Source: Planctomycetaceae bacterium
GTDB taxonomy: Bacteria > Planctomycetota > Planctomycetia > Pirellulales > Pirellulaceae
NCBI GenBank assembly: GCA_020638975.1
Contig: JACKHN010000008.1
Span: 1 to 64,000 of the forward strand
Direction: 5' to 3'
Length of the DNA: 64,000 bases
The notes under the pieces are model-generated. The model made no database searches, was not told where the DNA came from, and was given only the letters and a program-made list of their open reading frames with translations. Positions 10,401-19,266 of the stretch are shown piece by piece. How positions within the stretch are numbered: position 1 is the first letter of the stretch; every line of letters starts with the position of its first letter. The position numbers and the translations under genes were made by a program.

Positions 10401-10926
10401 CCTGCTGCGCTGGGTGACAGAAGGTGTCGGCATGCAGAGCCAACACGCGACAACCTTCGCGGTCGACGGTCGACTCTACAGTTTTACAACGCTGCAGCCT
10501 GCTCCGCCGCCGAACGGATCGTTGCGACTGGTTGCTTGGGATGCACGAGCGTTGAATCTAGTTGTCTTTTCCGGCATGGCCTTGGTTGGTCTTGTGTTCG
10601 TACGACGATCGGCTCAGAGCAAGCTAATCGCCTTAGCGATCATCATGATTGGACTGGTGATTGTCGGCGTATTCGCACCGACGTTCGCCATGCAGATGAT
10701 CGACGGCTACTTGATATTGGCCATCGTCGTTGTTTTGGTGGGTTGGGCCGTGGCGGGAGTCGTGCAACGTGCGACGCGAGCCGAATCGACACCAACCGCC
10801 CCGGAAGCTTCAGAACCGGCAACCGACGAGACACCAACGGAAGGCCAATCACCTTTCGAAGCCGACGACGAGAATCCAGAGCAGAGTGAGACAGGCACCA
10901 ACGAAGGAGGTGCAAGCGATGCGTAG
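7459..10926 (+). CDS. Large exported membrane-anchored protein, module 1 of a three-module family
   Basis: 1155 aa. A signal peptide (MRTNHFAIAVLALAVLTC, cleavage near WAQ) is followed by IYIPYKQLQKVFEEQ and VFVPYEKFQELWKKA, then a very long beta-rich extracellular region (residues 80-1000). Two or three membrane helices (about 1035-1105) and an acidic tail rich in E, D, T and P complete it. I do not recognise a named family. The N-terminal double motif and the following strand pattern (IELLGKGWHEVPLRLSD) recur twice more in the next gene. The stop codon overlaps the next start by 8 bp, so the two are translationally coupled. Probably a cell-envelope protein; function unknown. Confidence 0.85.
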   Translation: MRTNHFAIAVLALAVLTCSSVSWAQEADSPPADAPAAAIFDGEVPATAETKPTPWREQTIYIPYKQLQKVFEEQGRGVFVPYEKFQELWKKAQASEQQPVDNRPPLGAIVTEIASEATVERDVINVQASVQIELLGKGWHEVPLRLSDAAIRSATVGGQPARVLADGAQGYKLLVQNTDDTAERLTLDLEYSKAYSKSPGQNSVSLEAPQAPVNRWLIRIPQTGVKINIQPMIAATEAPAEAQANETVVLAFVGAASTVRVDWTPKTEGAAGLEALATVQAQQEVSIDEGVVRTRTQLVYEISRAELSQLVVEAPLDQKVTRVLDPNVKKWEVAKGDTKQTITIDLFQPARGTQSVTLECENFSDEAALRDTHVPVIQALNVGRQQGVVVVKLGDELRAEATAKNGLLQLDTAELPQPLQSIKWGFAYRYAALPFDLALSVEKVKPRIHVQQLVEAYVEPEQVTLDVSAIYDIQQAGVFQLVFDIPAGFQVERVQGRALGDAQPVVIDSHHLGGDGNSHLQVNLARKAIGRVGLAFTLRRSLNEPNFLTPTGTAAEIQITIPRITNDVEDVSGSLIVHGPESLQITSQSVSGMRNVAIAEAHKDVQCVRDGRFAGLREVLAFVFTRDPADLKVAVERRRPHVTARQLLTARIETGVVKYEARFFYDILYSAVKSLRLDVPEGLAGEIRIASGGISKTTITPQPDDVPEGYVAWNLSGDSEFLGARQFVLSWERSTQELEVGKSTDYVLPNLRPMNVDRAWGQIVVSKAETLDIRAAEGFDGLRPIDPQHDLMPGVSVADAARAFEFHDAWNLSITTTRYELEEVKRTSIERALVRMVVTRSERVSVQALYRIRSAVQRLAVTLPGESEFDNDPLYINGEPKSLEHGEQNQLFIPLVNQNPETPFVLELRYTVPGDHRQLDLPTFPGQEGLQTDPAIQKVELSVYLPNEMALLDAKGPWTNQQGDWYSKLNRLPGHQLSDEHLLRWVTEGVGMQSQHATTFAVDGRLYSFTTLQPAPPPNGSLRLVAWDARALNLVVFSGMALVGLVFVRRSAQSKLIALAIIMIGLVIVGVFAPTFAMQMIDGYLILAIVVVLVGWAVAGVVQRATRAESTPTAPEASEPATDETPTEGQSPFEADDENPEQSETGTNEGGASDA

Positions 10927-13900
10927 CCATTACCTGCTGCTGGCGTTGCTAGGACACCTTGTCGTTTCCGCACTACTCGCCACCGCCGCCGAACCGAATG
11001 TCAAACCGATACGCGAGATCTTTGTTCCCTTCGACGATCTGAATGTCTTGCTACAGGGTGACGCTGAACGCGCCTTCCTGACGCGGGAAGAATACGAAGA
11101 CCTGATCGAAAAGGCCAAACAGACGCCGATCGAACATGCTCCGCACCAAGTCCTGCTTTTGTCGGCCGACTACGACACCACGATCCAGCAAGAGCGAGCT
11201 GCCATTCGCGGCAAACTGTGGATCGAGGTGCTTGAATCTGGATTACACGCGATCCCGCTTGAATTAAACGGAGTCGGAATTCGCACGGCGATACTCGATG
11301 GCAAACCGGCGTCGCTTGGTCGCAATCCGCAAGGGCAAGTCATGCTCTTCGTGGAAGGAACTGGAACGAAGCAACTCGAACTTGATCTTGTAACCGCGCT
11401 GCAGACGTCTGCGGCGCAACAGTCGCTTCAATTCGCTGTTCCAACTCCTTCGGCAACCAAGCTGCGCGTCACTGTGCCGGGTAACGTCGAGGTACGTAGT
11501 GGCGCAGCGGTTGTCTCGCGGAGCGTGGATCAAGCGGCAGGTGTGACACGATTCGAGTTGCTCCCGCAGCGCGGCTCGCTGTCGCTCGTCATGTCGCTGA
11601 ACAACAAGCTACTTCTTGAGCAACGCGTCGTTATGGCGCGCAGCGTAATCGTCGACGAGATGACTCAGGCGTACGAACGCCTGCACGCGACGGTTTCGCT
11701 GGGTGTGTTGCACGGAGCCGTCGATCAATTTCGATTTCGAATCCCCGACGGCTTTGAGGTCACGGACGTCGCTTCCCCGACACTCGCACGTTGGTTGGTC
11801 AACGAAGATGCCGGTGCAAAAACGTTGGAAGTCGATCTGCGTGAACCGACAACCGGCATGGTTGTGTTGAATATCTCTGCAATCAACAACGTGATCGCCT
11901 TGGACAATTGGGAGATGCCGCAATTACAACCTTTGGATGTCGCCAATCATGTGGCAGTGGTTGGAATTTTGATCGAAGATCGCCTGGCTGCCGATTCGAT
12001 TGCCACGAGTGCTCTCATCGCGATCGACAACGATGTGTTGCGAAGAGCGTTGCCGGAAAGCGTCTTTCAGATCGATCCAGGTGCGCCCAAAATACGTCCC
12101 GTTGCTGCGTTCTATGCGCCGCAAGATCAGTATCAATTGACGGCTCGATTCACGCGTCCTCCGGCGAAAGTCGATGCGCACACAACGATGCTGCTGACCT
12201 TGGGCGAGAAGGAGCAGCACCTGCGAGGTACGATCGCCTTAGTGCCGAGCAACGAGAAGCTATTCACCGTTGATCTCGTGGTACCTGATGGCTGGCGAGT
12301 CGCGACGGTCACGGCGACGGATGGTTCGCCGATTCCGTTCGAGCGAATTGCGACAGCGACCGACGACCAAACAAGATTGCATATCAAATTGCCGGCGGGC
12401 GTTGAACCGGGAACCGCCACGAAGCTGACAATTGAAGCCACGAGCGTCCCCGAAGGCTGGCTCGAAGAATGGTCCGAAAGTTCAGCGAACTATCCCGTCT
12501 TCGTTGTTCAAGGAGTCGCCGCGACGACGGGAGCAATCGCCGTTCAATCGAACGACGATTTGGCGGCGCGGCCTGATCAGTTGAACGGATTGACGACGCT
12601 TGGCGACGCCGATCGCGCGGCACTCGGTCTGAAAGACGCCGAAGGAACTTTGGTTTACAAGATCAGCGAGGCGGAGTACTCGGCAACTTTCATAGTCGAA
12701 AGAATCAAGCCGCGAGTGACCGCTCGTGCGTTTAGCTTCCTGAAGATCGAACCGGAAGGGCTCACCGCCCATTACGAACTTGTTTACGACGTCCAACAGG
12801 CTCGCACGCGTAGGTTACGAGTCCAATTACCGGAAGGGACGCCTGAATCGTTATCCATCCGAGGACTCGACGGTACTCAAGTCAAGGAGTACTCGGGCGA
12901 AGTCGTGAATGGCCAGCGGCAATGGACAGCTTCGTTGGCCGATTCAATGATCGGTCGCATCCGCTTGGCGGTCGACTTTGAGCAACCGCTCACCGCAGAC
13001 GAACCGCAGGATTGGGAGCTGCCACTGGTAAGGGCCTTAGACGTTGCCTATCAATCCGCGATCGTCGCGGTCGAAGGCAGTCCCGAGTTCGATGCACAAG
13101 TAGAAACCAACGGTCGCAAGATCGATGTCGGCGAGCTTGTCGATGCGGACTATCAAGTCGGCAAACGCTTGCTGGGTGCCTACGGCTTCGTGGGTGATCC
13201 ACAAGTGAGCATTGACGTTTTCCAACGCCCAGGCTTTGGGTTGCCAGCGGCCATCACGCAGCGCGCCGAGTTGGTGACGCTTGTCGCGGCCAGCGGCACG
13301 AGCCAGACTGCCGCACGGTACTTGCTGCGAACGAAGGCAGCGTTCTTGCAGATCAGCCTGCCAACGGGCGCGACGCTGTGGTCGGCAACGGTCGATGGGA
13401 AGCCCTCAACACCGCAGCGCGATGGCGACGACTTGGTCATCAGTCTCCCGCCCACGAACGAAAACACAGTTCGCGATATGCAGATCGTCTATGAGACGAA
13501 AGCGGCTTCGATCGATTGGATGGCCGATGTGGAAGCCGCCGCGCCGCGACTGGTCGTGCGAATGGACGCTGGCGCCGATCGTTACGATGTGCCAACCGCA
13601 GACGTCTTATGGCATCTCGTCTTACCCCACGGACATCGCATCGTGCGCAGTCATGGAACGGTGTTTACTGACGATGTCGCTCCACGACATGACACGGCCT
13701 CGATCATCGCTCGCGCATTGTATCGATTGGGTGGCGGTATCGGCGAGTTTGGAATTCTGCCCGGTATGCTTCTATCTTCGAGAAAGATGCCTTCGATTTC
13801 GAGTGCCTACCAGGTAGACGATATCCAAACGCTCGCAGAAAAGGAGGAAGCCTCCGGCGCGGATGAGATGGACTTCGCGTTTGCGGAACCTGCCGCTCCA

Positions 13901-16900
13901 GGGATGGTCGCGCCTGTGCCAAATGCACCGGAGGCCGAGCCGAACGATATGCCTGCTCAACCAGCGAGCGGTGCTGAACGCGACGCGAAACTTGTCGAAG
14001 GAGAATTCTCGCAGCCAAGCCGAGTGACTCGCGGCGACAAGTACTGGGCGCTGCAAGGCGTGCGAAGCTTGCAGATTGAACTGGAACGCTCGGGCGAACA
14101 AGTGACATTCCATAGCATGGGCGTGCGACCACAACTACGAGCGACCTTGATTCAGGCAGATCGTTTGGCGTTCTTGTCTTGGGCATTGGCTATCGTCACT
14201 GCGGTCTGGGGCATGACACAATCCAACCGCTGCGTCCGCCGAAAGACTCGCTTTGTGCTGAACGCGTGTGTGTTGTCCCTCGCGTTGCCTTTGGTCGTCG
14301 GTCTGTTCTCCGGTATCGAGTTGTCCGGTCTTTTCGTGCCAATGCTCTACGCTGCACTCTTGCTAGTTCCGTACTATCTCATCGCGAGTGCCGCCAAATG
14401 GATCGTGTCGAAAGCAACACCAAGCAGCGTTCCCGCCGCAACAACAACTGCTGTCGTCCTCTGCCTGGTCATGTCGGCGTCATCGGCGTTCTCTCAAGAA
14501 GCAAGCAATCGTGCGACAGTCGATCCAGCTGAGTTGCTACTACTCCTGCAGCCGGACAAACCAGTTAAACTTCCCGAAGATGCCGTTATCATTCCGTATG
14601 ATCCCAGCGACGAACACGGCGTCGCAAATGCCGAGAAAGTGCTGGTACCTTATGCCGAGTACAGTCGTCTTTGGAATCTAGCCTTCCCCAACAAGCCTCT
14701 CGATATCGTCCCGCCTCCGGCCCCGTATGCGTTGGCCGATGCATCGTACACAGCGACACTGGCTGGTGAAGATTATTTGCTGATCCGCGGACGCATGGAC
14801 CTAGAGATCTATCAGCGATCACCGTTTGAGATCCCGTTGCACTTGTCAGGCGGTGTCTTGGAACGAGCGACGTTGGATGGCGAACCAGCGAAATTAAAAC
14901 TCATTGCGCCGCAACAAGCCCCTGCAAATCAGAAGGTAAAACAGGCCCAAGGCGCCGCCTTTGCGACGCTGCATGTGTCCTCCCCAGGTCGCAAACGACT
15001 CGAACTTGCCATCCGCTTGCCGATCGCTCGAAGTGGCGGATGGCGGATCGTGCATGGCCAGTTGCCGACAGCGCCGGCGACTCAATTGACGATCACAGCG
15101 CCCGCGCCGCAGACTGAAATTCGACTATCAGGCACCCTTGATCGTGCCAATTTCGAGACGAAACAAGCCAACGAGTCGATTGCGACCGCACTGCCGAGCG
15201 GCGGAGATTTCAGCTTGCAGTGGCGACCCGCTGTAGCCGCTGGCCAGATCGACCAAACGCTGACCGCTCGTTCACTGGGCGTGCTCGACATCCAAGAGGA
15301 TGGAGTTCGCTTGGCATGGCAACTCGAATTGCAAACGCGAAACAATCAACGAGAAACATTTACCTTCGCCGTGCCGCAAGAGTATTTGGTCGAGCGCGTC
15401 TCGGGCGACAACGTCCGCGGCTGGCAATCGCGACCGAGTGGCGACCAGCAGCAAGTCGATGTGACGTTACTTAAGGCCGCGACCGGAACGGAAACGATCA
15501 CGCTCCGCTTGTCGCAACGCACTGTCATCGGCGACGAACAGAGTCCCAACCTCGTTGCCCCGGTGATCGCTGTTCCAGATGCTGTCTTACACCAAGGACA
15601 ACTGGCAATTCGTCGCAGTCCGCTGTTGGATCTGCACACCGAACAGGCGATTGGATTGAGCCGCGTGGAAATCGCACCCGAAGCGTTGGCCAGCATCCTG
15701 ACCTCCGTCGTCGAAGAAAGTCCGCTCGGCTTGAAGTCATTCGAGGCATATCGCTTCGGCGGGTCGACCTATCAACTTCAACTGTCTGCTCGTGCCGCCA
15801 TATCGCAGCTTGCGGTGGAAGAACGAACCGTGTTGCGAATCGGCGAGCGCGATACAACTCTCGAATCGCGGATGAAGTTTACGATTGGCGAACGACCCGT
15901 GCATCGGTTCGAGATCGAGTTGCCAGACGGGCTCGAAGTCAAGGAAGTAATCGCTCCCGGTTCATTTGATTGGGCGATCACCTCGGCAGAGAATCAGCGA
16001 TTGCTGACGGTCTATCTTGCCGCAGGTGCCATTGGCGAGTTTGACGTGGACTTGCGAGGCAGCACGCCGCGAACGATCGGGGAAGCCGTGTCCAATCCAC
16101 GATTCGTGGTTCGCAACACGACTCGGCAAACCGGCTTTATTGTCGTGCAAGTTGATCCGTCCGTTGACGTGACGGCGGAACAAGCCGAGAACGCCGAGGA
16201 AGTTCCTCTGGCGCGAGTCGCCAGTTGGCTCGCGAATGAGCAACGTCCTCTTAGTCGACTCGTCATGTTCCATCGCAACGCTGACTACAGCGTTCGGTTT
16301 CGGGTCACGCCTCGGCAGCCTAGAGTCAACTCGTTTAGCGTGACGAACGTTCGTATCACTCCGCGCGAGATCGAAGAGTTGGTCTTTTTGAAATTCCTTG
16401 TGCGCGACGCTGGAATTCGTGAAGTGTCGTTCGTGCTGCCTGAATCGCTGCGCGACTCGCAAATCACCGTGCCACTTTTGCGACAAAAGACCGTCGAGCC
16501 GATCGAAGGCGACGCCAGTCGGGTTCGCGTACGACTGGAACTGCAAGACCAAGTGATCGATGAATTGATCGTTCTCGTGCTGAACTCGCGTTCGTTAAGT
16601 TCCGAAGACTACACGGCACCGGTGCCGACGATCGAGACCGGATCGACGGACTTTCGTTACGTTGTCATCGAGAGTGCCGGACGCGACGAAGTGGTGGTGA
16701 CGAAGAACGAGGGGTTTCTCGAACTCAATCGACAATTGTCGCAATGGAAGCAATTGGCCCAGATTCTTCCCGGTAGCATCACGCAGGCGTACGTTGCTCG
16801 CGAAGCTGCCGAGAAGCCGGAGTTGTCGATTGCCACGCGACAACGTGCCACGGTCGAAACCGCCGGGGCCAGTATTGGACTCGCGCAGACACTGTTAATG

Positions 16901-18568
16901 GTCGACGCCAATGGTGCCTATCGCGGCATGCAAGAATATCGAGTCGATAACAAGACAGAACAATTCCTGGAAATCGAACTACCGGACGGCGCTAAGCTGT
17001 GGACCGTGCTTGTGGCCGGCGAAGCCGTTAAGCCGACCACGGTTCCGAACGCAGCGACAACTGGACGTGTGCGTGTTCCGTTGATCAAGACGCAGACCGG
17101 CGATCTGGATTACTCCGTGACGCTCAAGTACGGTGGCGACCTGAAGCAACTTCGCTCGCTTCGAAATACCAGCTTCCCGCTGATGAAGACAATCAACATC
17201 AACGTCCAGCAGAGCCACGTGCGACTTCGTCTTCCTGAATCGCAACGCTGGTTCAATTTCTCGGGCAGCATGCGTCATGTGACGGATGTTGGCGAGTTGG
17301 CGGCGGACTATGTCTCTTATCAGACGAAGCAAGTGCAACGCCTGTTACAAGTCGTCAATAGTGATTCCTACGATGCCTTCTCGAAGGTTCGCGCTGAAAA
17401 CAATATCAAGTTGCAGGTTCAGCAATCACAACTCCAAAGTCAGAATTCGTTTGGCGAACTCTATGGAAGCTCGAGCAATCGACGTTTGCAAAGCGAGCTA
17501 CAGAGTAACTCGGGTGTGGTCCTAGAGGCAGAAAAGCAGATCCAGCAGAACGCACAGGCATCACCCGAAGCGGACAACTTCGGTAACACGTTTCGATTGA
17601 GGCAATTGTATAAAGAGCAAGCGACGAATCGCGCCAGCGATGTGGTTGGCGGTCTGGACAATAACTTCGATGTAGTGACTGACTCTCGCGATAAAGAAGT
17701 GGCAGTGGGTGAGAAGCGATTTAACGAGGCGTGGTTCTACAGCAATCAACTCAAAACGATCGAGGATAAAAAAGAGGCCGACGCAGGATCTCGCATTTCC
17801 TCTCGATCCGGCAAACCGGTCTCTGCGAAGCCCAGCTTGGAAATTGAAGCGGAGTTGCTCAAAAACAAAAAAGTGGATCGCGTTCTGTCCGATGAGCAAC
17901 GCAAACTCGGCGATGTCGACGAAGTGTCACAAGTTGAACGTTACCAACAGCGACTGGAGATGCAGAACGGAAGTCAACAACTCGGTCGCTATGGGCTGCC
18001 TACTCCTCAGTCAGCACTCGCAGTTCCGCAAGATCGAGGCGACACTCAGACTTGGGAACACCTTGGCCTACAAGAAGGCTATGCGGGCCGGACCGACGGA
18101 CTGGCGGCTCAAGCTGGCGGCGGTGGCTTCGGCGGCGGCATGTACGGAGATGGGTACTCCGAGGGTGCAGGGATGGAATTCAACAGTGGCATTCCCGCTG
18201 CGGCTGGCGAGACCGGACTGACTAGTCTGGACGTTGCTCTCCCAGAACGGGGCGTCGAATATCTGTTCACAACACCGCGCGGCGATATCGAGATCACCGC
18301 CCAAAACGTTTCGACTGCGCAAGTAGATCGTGTGCTTAGTTTGCTCGGCATTCTCGTCGTATTGCTCGGACTGGCTGTCGCCATTCGCATCGGTCGCGCG
18401 ATCGCAGCACGAACCAGCCCGCGAACGTTGGCGATCGTAGGCATTCTGCTGGGCGTCGCGAGTTTCATCGGCGGAGTATTGCCCGTAGTCGGGATCATCA
18501 TGGTAGTCGGGGGCATCTCGATGATGATCCGAGCTGCTTCACAATCGCCTGAAGCGGCGACACCCTAA
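10919..18568 (+). CDS. Giant exported membrane protein with modules 2 and 3 fused
   Basis: 2549 aa. The start at 10919 is chosen because AGGAGGT lies 7 nt upstream, it overlaps the previous stop (ATGCGTAG), and it yields a signal peptide (MRSHYLLLALLGHLVVSALL, cleavage near ATAAEP). Module 2 opens with IFVPFDDLNVLL and repeats the strand IEVLESGLHAIPLELNG. Membrane helices at about 1080-1160 are followed by a second signal-peptide-like stretch (about 1163-1190, ending SASSAFSQEA). Module 3 then opens with VIIPYDPSDE and VLVPYAEYSRLWNLA and repeats IYQRSPFEIPLHLSG. The last 400 residues have Gln-rich possible coiled coil, a Gly-rich patch (GGGGFGGGMYGDGY) and two or three C-terminal helices. 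It looks like two ancestral genes fused in frame; function unknown. Confidence 0.85.
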   Translation: MRSHYLLLALLGHLVVSALLATAAEPNVKPIREIFVPFDDLNVLLQGDAERAFLTREEYEDLIEKAKQTPIEHAPHQVLLLSADYDTTIQQERAAIRGKLWIEVLESGLHAIPLELNGVGIRTAILDGKPASLGRNPQGQVMLFVEGTGTKQLELDLVTALQTSAAQQSLQFAVPTPSATKLRVTVPGNVEVRSGAAVVSRSVDQAAGVTRFELLPQRGSLSLVMSLNNKLLLEQRVVMARSVIVDEMTQAYERLHATVSLGVLHGAVDQFRFRIPDGFEVTDVASPTLARWLVNEDAGAKTLEVDLREPTTGMVVLNISAINNVIALDNWEMPQLQPLDVANHVAVVGILIEDRLAADSIATSALIAIDNDVLRRALPESVFQIDPGAPKIRPVAAFYAPQDQYQLTARFTRPPAKVDAHTTMLLTLGEKEQHLRGTIALVPSNEKLFTVDLVVPDGWRVATVTATDGSPIPFERIATATDDQTRLHIKLPAGVEPGTATKLTIEATSVPEGWLEEWSESSANYPVFVVQGVAATTGAIAVQSNDDLAARPDQLNGLTTLGDADRAALGLKDAEGTLVYKISEAEYSATFIVERIKPRVTARAFSFLKIEPEGLTAHYELVYDVQQARTRRLRVQLPEGTPESLSIRGLDGTQVKEYSGEVVNGQRQWTASLADSMIGRIRLAVDFEQPLTADEPQDWELPLVRALDVAYQSAIVAVEGSPEFDAQVETNGRKIDVGELVDADYQVGKRLLGAYGFVGDPQVSIDVFQRPGFGLPAAITQRAELVTLVAASGTSQTAARYLLRTKAAFLQISLPTGATLWSATVDGKPSTPQRDGDDLVISLPPTNENTVRDMQIVYETKAASIDWMADVEAAAPRLVVRMDAGADRYDVPTADVLWHLVLPHGHRIVRSHGTVFTDDVAPRHDTASIIARALYRLGGGIGEFGILPGMLLSSRKMPSISSAYQVDDIQTLAEKEEASGADEMDFAFAEPAAPGMVAPVPNAPEAEPNDMPAQPASGAERDAKLVEGEFSQPSRVTRGDKYWALQGVRSLQIELERSGEQVTFHSMGVRPQLRATLIQADRLAFLSWALAIVTAVWGMTQSNRCVRRKTRFVLNACVLSLALPLVVGLFSGIELSGLFVPMLYAALLLVPYYLIASAAKWIVSKATPSSVPAATTTAVVLCLVMSASSAFSQEASNRATVDPAELLLLLQPDKPVKLPEDAVIIPYDPSDEHGVANAEKVLVPYAEYSRLWNLAFPNKPLDIVPPPAPYALADASYTATLAGEDYLLIRGRMDLEIYQRSPFEIPLHLSGGVLERATLDGEPAKLKLIAPQQAPANQKVKQAQGAAFATLHVSSPGRKRLELAIRLPIARSGGWRIVHGQLPTAPATQLTITAPAPQTEIRLSGTLDRANFETKQANESIATALPSGGDFSLQWRPAVAAGQIDQTLTARSLGVLDIQEDGVRLAWQLELQTRNNQRETFTFAVPQEYLVERVSGDNVRGWQSRPSGDQQQVDVTLLKAATGTETITLRLSQRTVIGDEQSPNLVAPVIAVPDAVLHQGQLAIRRSPLLDLHTEQAIGLSRVEIAPEALASILTSVVEESPLGLKSFEAYRFGGSTYQLQLSARAAISQLAVEERTVLRIGERDTTLESRMKFTIGERPVHRFEIELPDGLEVKEVIAPGSFDWAITSAENQRLLTVYLAAGAIGEFDVDLRGSTPRTIGEAVSNPRFVVRNTTRQTGFIVVQVDPSVDVTAEQAENAEEVPLARVASWLANEQRPLSRLVMFHRNADYSVRFRVTPRQPRVNSFSVTNVRITPREIEELVFLKFLVRDAGIREVSFVLPESLRDSQITVPLLRQKTVEPIEGDASRVRVRLELQDQVIDELIVLVLNSRSLSSEDYTAPVPTIETGSTDFRYVVIESAGRDEVVVTKNEGFLELNRQLSQWKQLAQILPGSITQAYVAREAAEKPELSIATRQRATVETAGASIGLAQTLLMVDANGAYRGMQEYRVDNKTEQFLEIELPDGAKLWTVLVAGEAVKPTTVPNAATTGRVRVPLIKTQTGDLDYSVTLKYGGDLKQLRSLRNTSFPLMKTININVQQSHVRLRLPESQRWFNFSGSMRHVTDVGELAADYVSYQTKQVQRLLQVVNSDSYDAFSKVRAENNIKLQVQQSQLQSQNSFGELYGSSSNRRLQSELQSNSGVVLEAEKQIQQNAQASPEADNFGNTFRLRQLYKEQATNRASDVVGGLDNNFDVVTDSRDKEVAVGEKRFNEAWFYSNQLKTIEDKKEADAGSRISSRSGKPVSAKPSLEIEAELLKNKKVDRVLSDEQRKLGDVDEVSQVERYQQRLEMQNGSQQLGRYGLPTPQSALAVPQDRGDTQTWEHLGLQEGYAGRTDGLAAQAGGGGFGGGMYGDGYSEGAGMEFNSGIPAAAGETGLTSLDVALPERGVEYLFTTPRGDIEITAQNVSTAQVDRVLSLLGILVVLLGLAVAIRIGRAIAARTSPRTLAIVGILLGVASFIGGVLPVVGIIMVVGGISMMIRAASQSPEAATP

Positions 18569-18600
18569 GGACCGGCTCAACAATAGCTTCTTCTTTTGCG

Positions 18601-18653
18601 TAGGGTCCGCTGTGCGGACCTCAGGGATTCCTGGTCCGCACAGCGGACCCTAG
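18601..18653. repeat. Long perfect palindrome next to the group II intron
   Basis: TAGGGTCCGCTGTGCGGACC at 18601-18620 pairs without mismatch with its complement at 18633-18652, leaving a 12-nt loop. Each arm also contains a smaller palindrome (GGTCCGC...GCGGACC). It lies about 30 bp after the stop of the 2549-aa gene. There is no T-run, because the group II intron begins at the very end of the right arm. Confidence 0.85.
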
Positions 18654-19266
18654 TGCGCCTGTGAAGGCGTTTGAATTGTCGGGTGAAAGTCCCGTCCAGG
18701 CTACCGTTACCAGCCTGTAGTCGAAAGTGGTAACTGCGTTGTCGCGAGACAAGGTGGAGAGCAACCTGAGACGAATGACCAGTCCGTAACGAAAGTGAAC
18801 TCGATTCGGCCAAGCCTGTCGGGGAGCCTCCTAGGATCTGGCGAACCCTTGACTGCACGCAGTCGGCCCGATGATGACCGCGATAGGTCTGTCCCATTGC
18901 AAGGACGGTCGGTGCAGCAGCCACGACGATGATGAGAACCTCGGTAACGTGTTAAATCGAGCGTGGTGAAATGGCATTAAGGTGGTTGGAGACGGAATGG
19001 TCAGAAGTTCAAACGAGGTAAGCAGGGAGAACTGCCAACTCAACAGACAGCCCAGAATCTATCGTTAAGATAGCGATGAGGAACGTCGCTTACTCAATGT
19101 TCCAGGCTCCTTCGGCCAACGATCAGGCTGAATGCGAGAGCGAAACCATGATCGTCGATGAATTTGTTACAGGCGGTTGGCAGTAGTCAGAGCCTTCATA
19201 GTAGTGACGACCGTTGGGAACCAAACCCGGCGCGAGCGAAGGGAGGCAGGAAAGTGGAATGCGCGA

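Noticed and set aside
18601..18653. Rho-independent terminator for the 2549-aa gene
   Set aside because: The stem is strong but no T-run follows; the intron starts immediately. It may have served as a terminator or repeat before insertion, so it is listed as a palindrome only.
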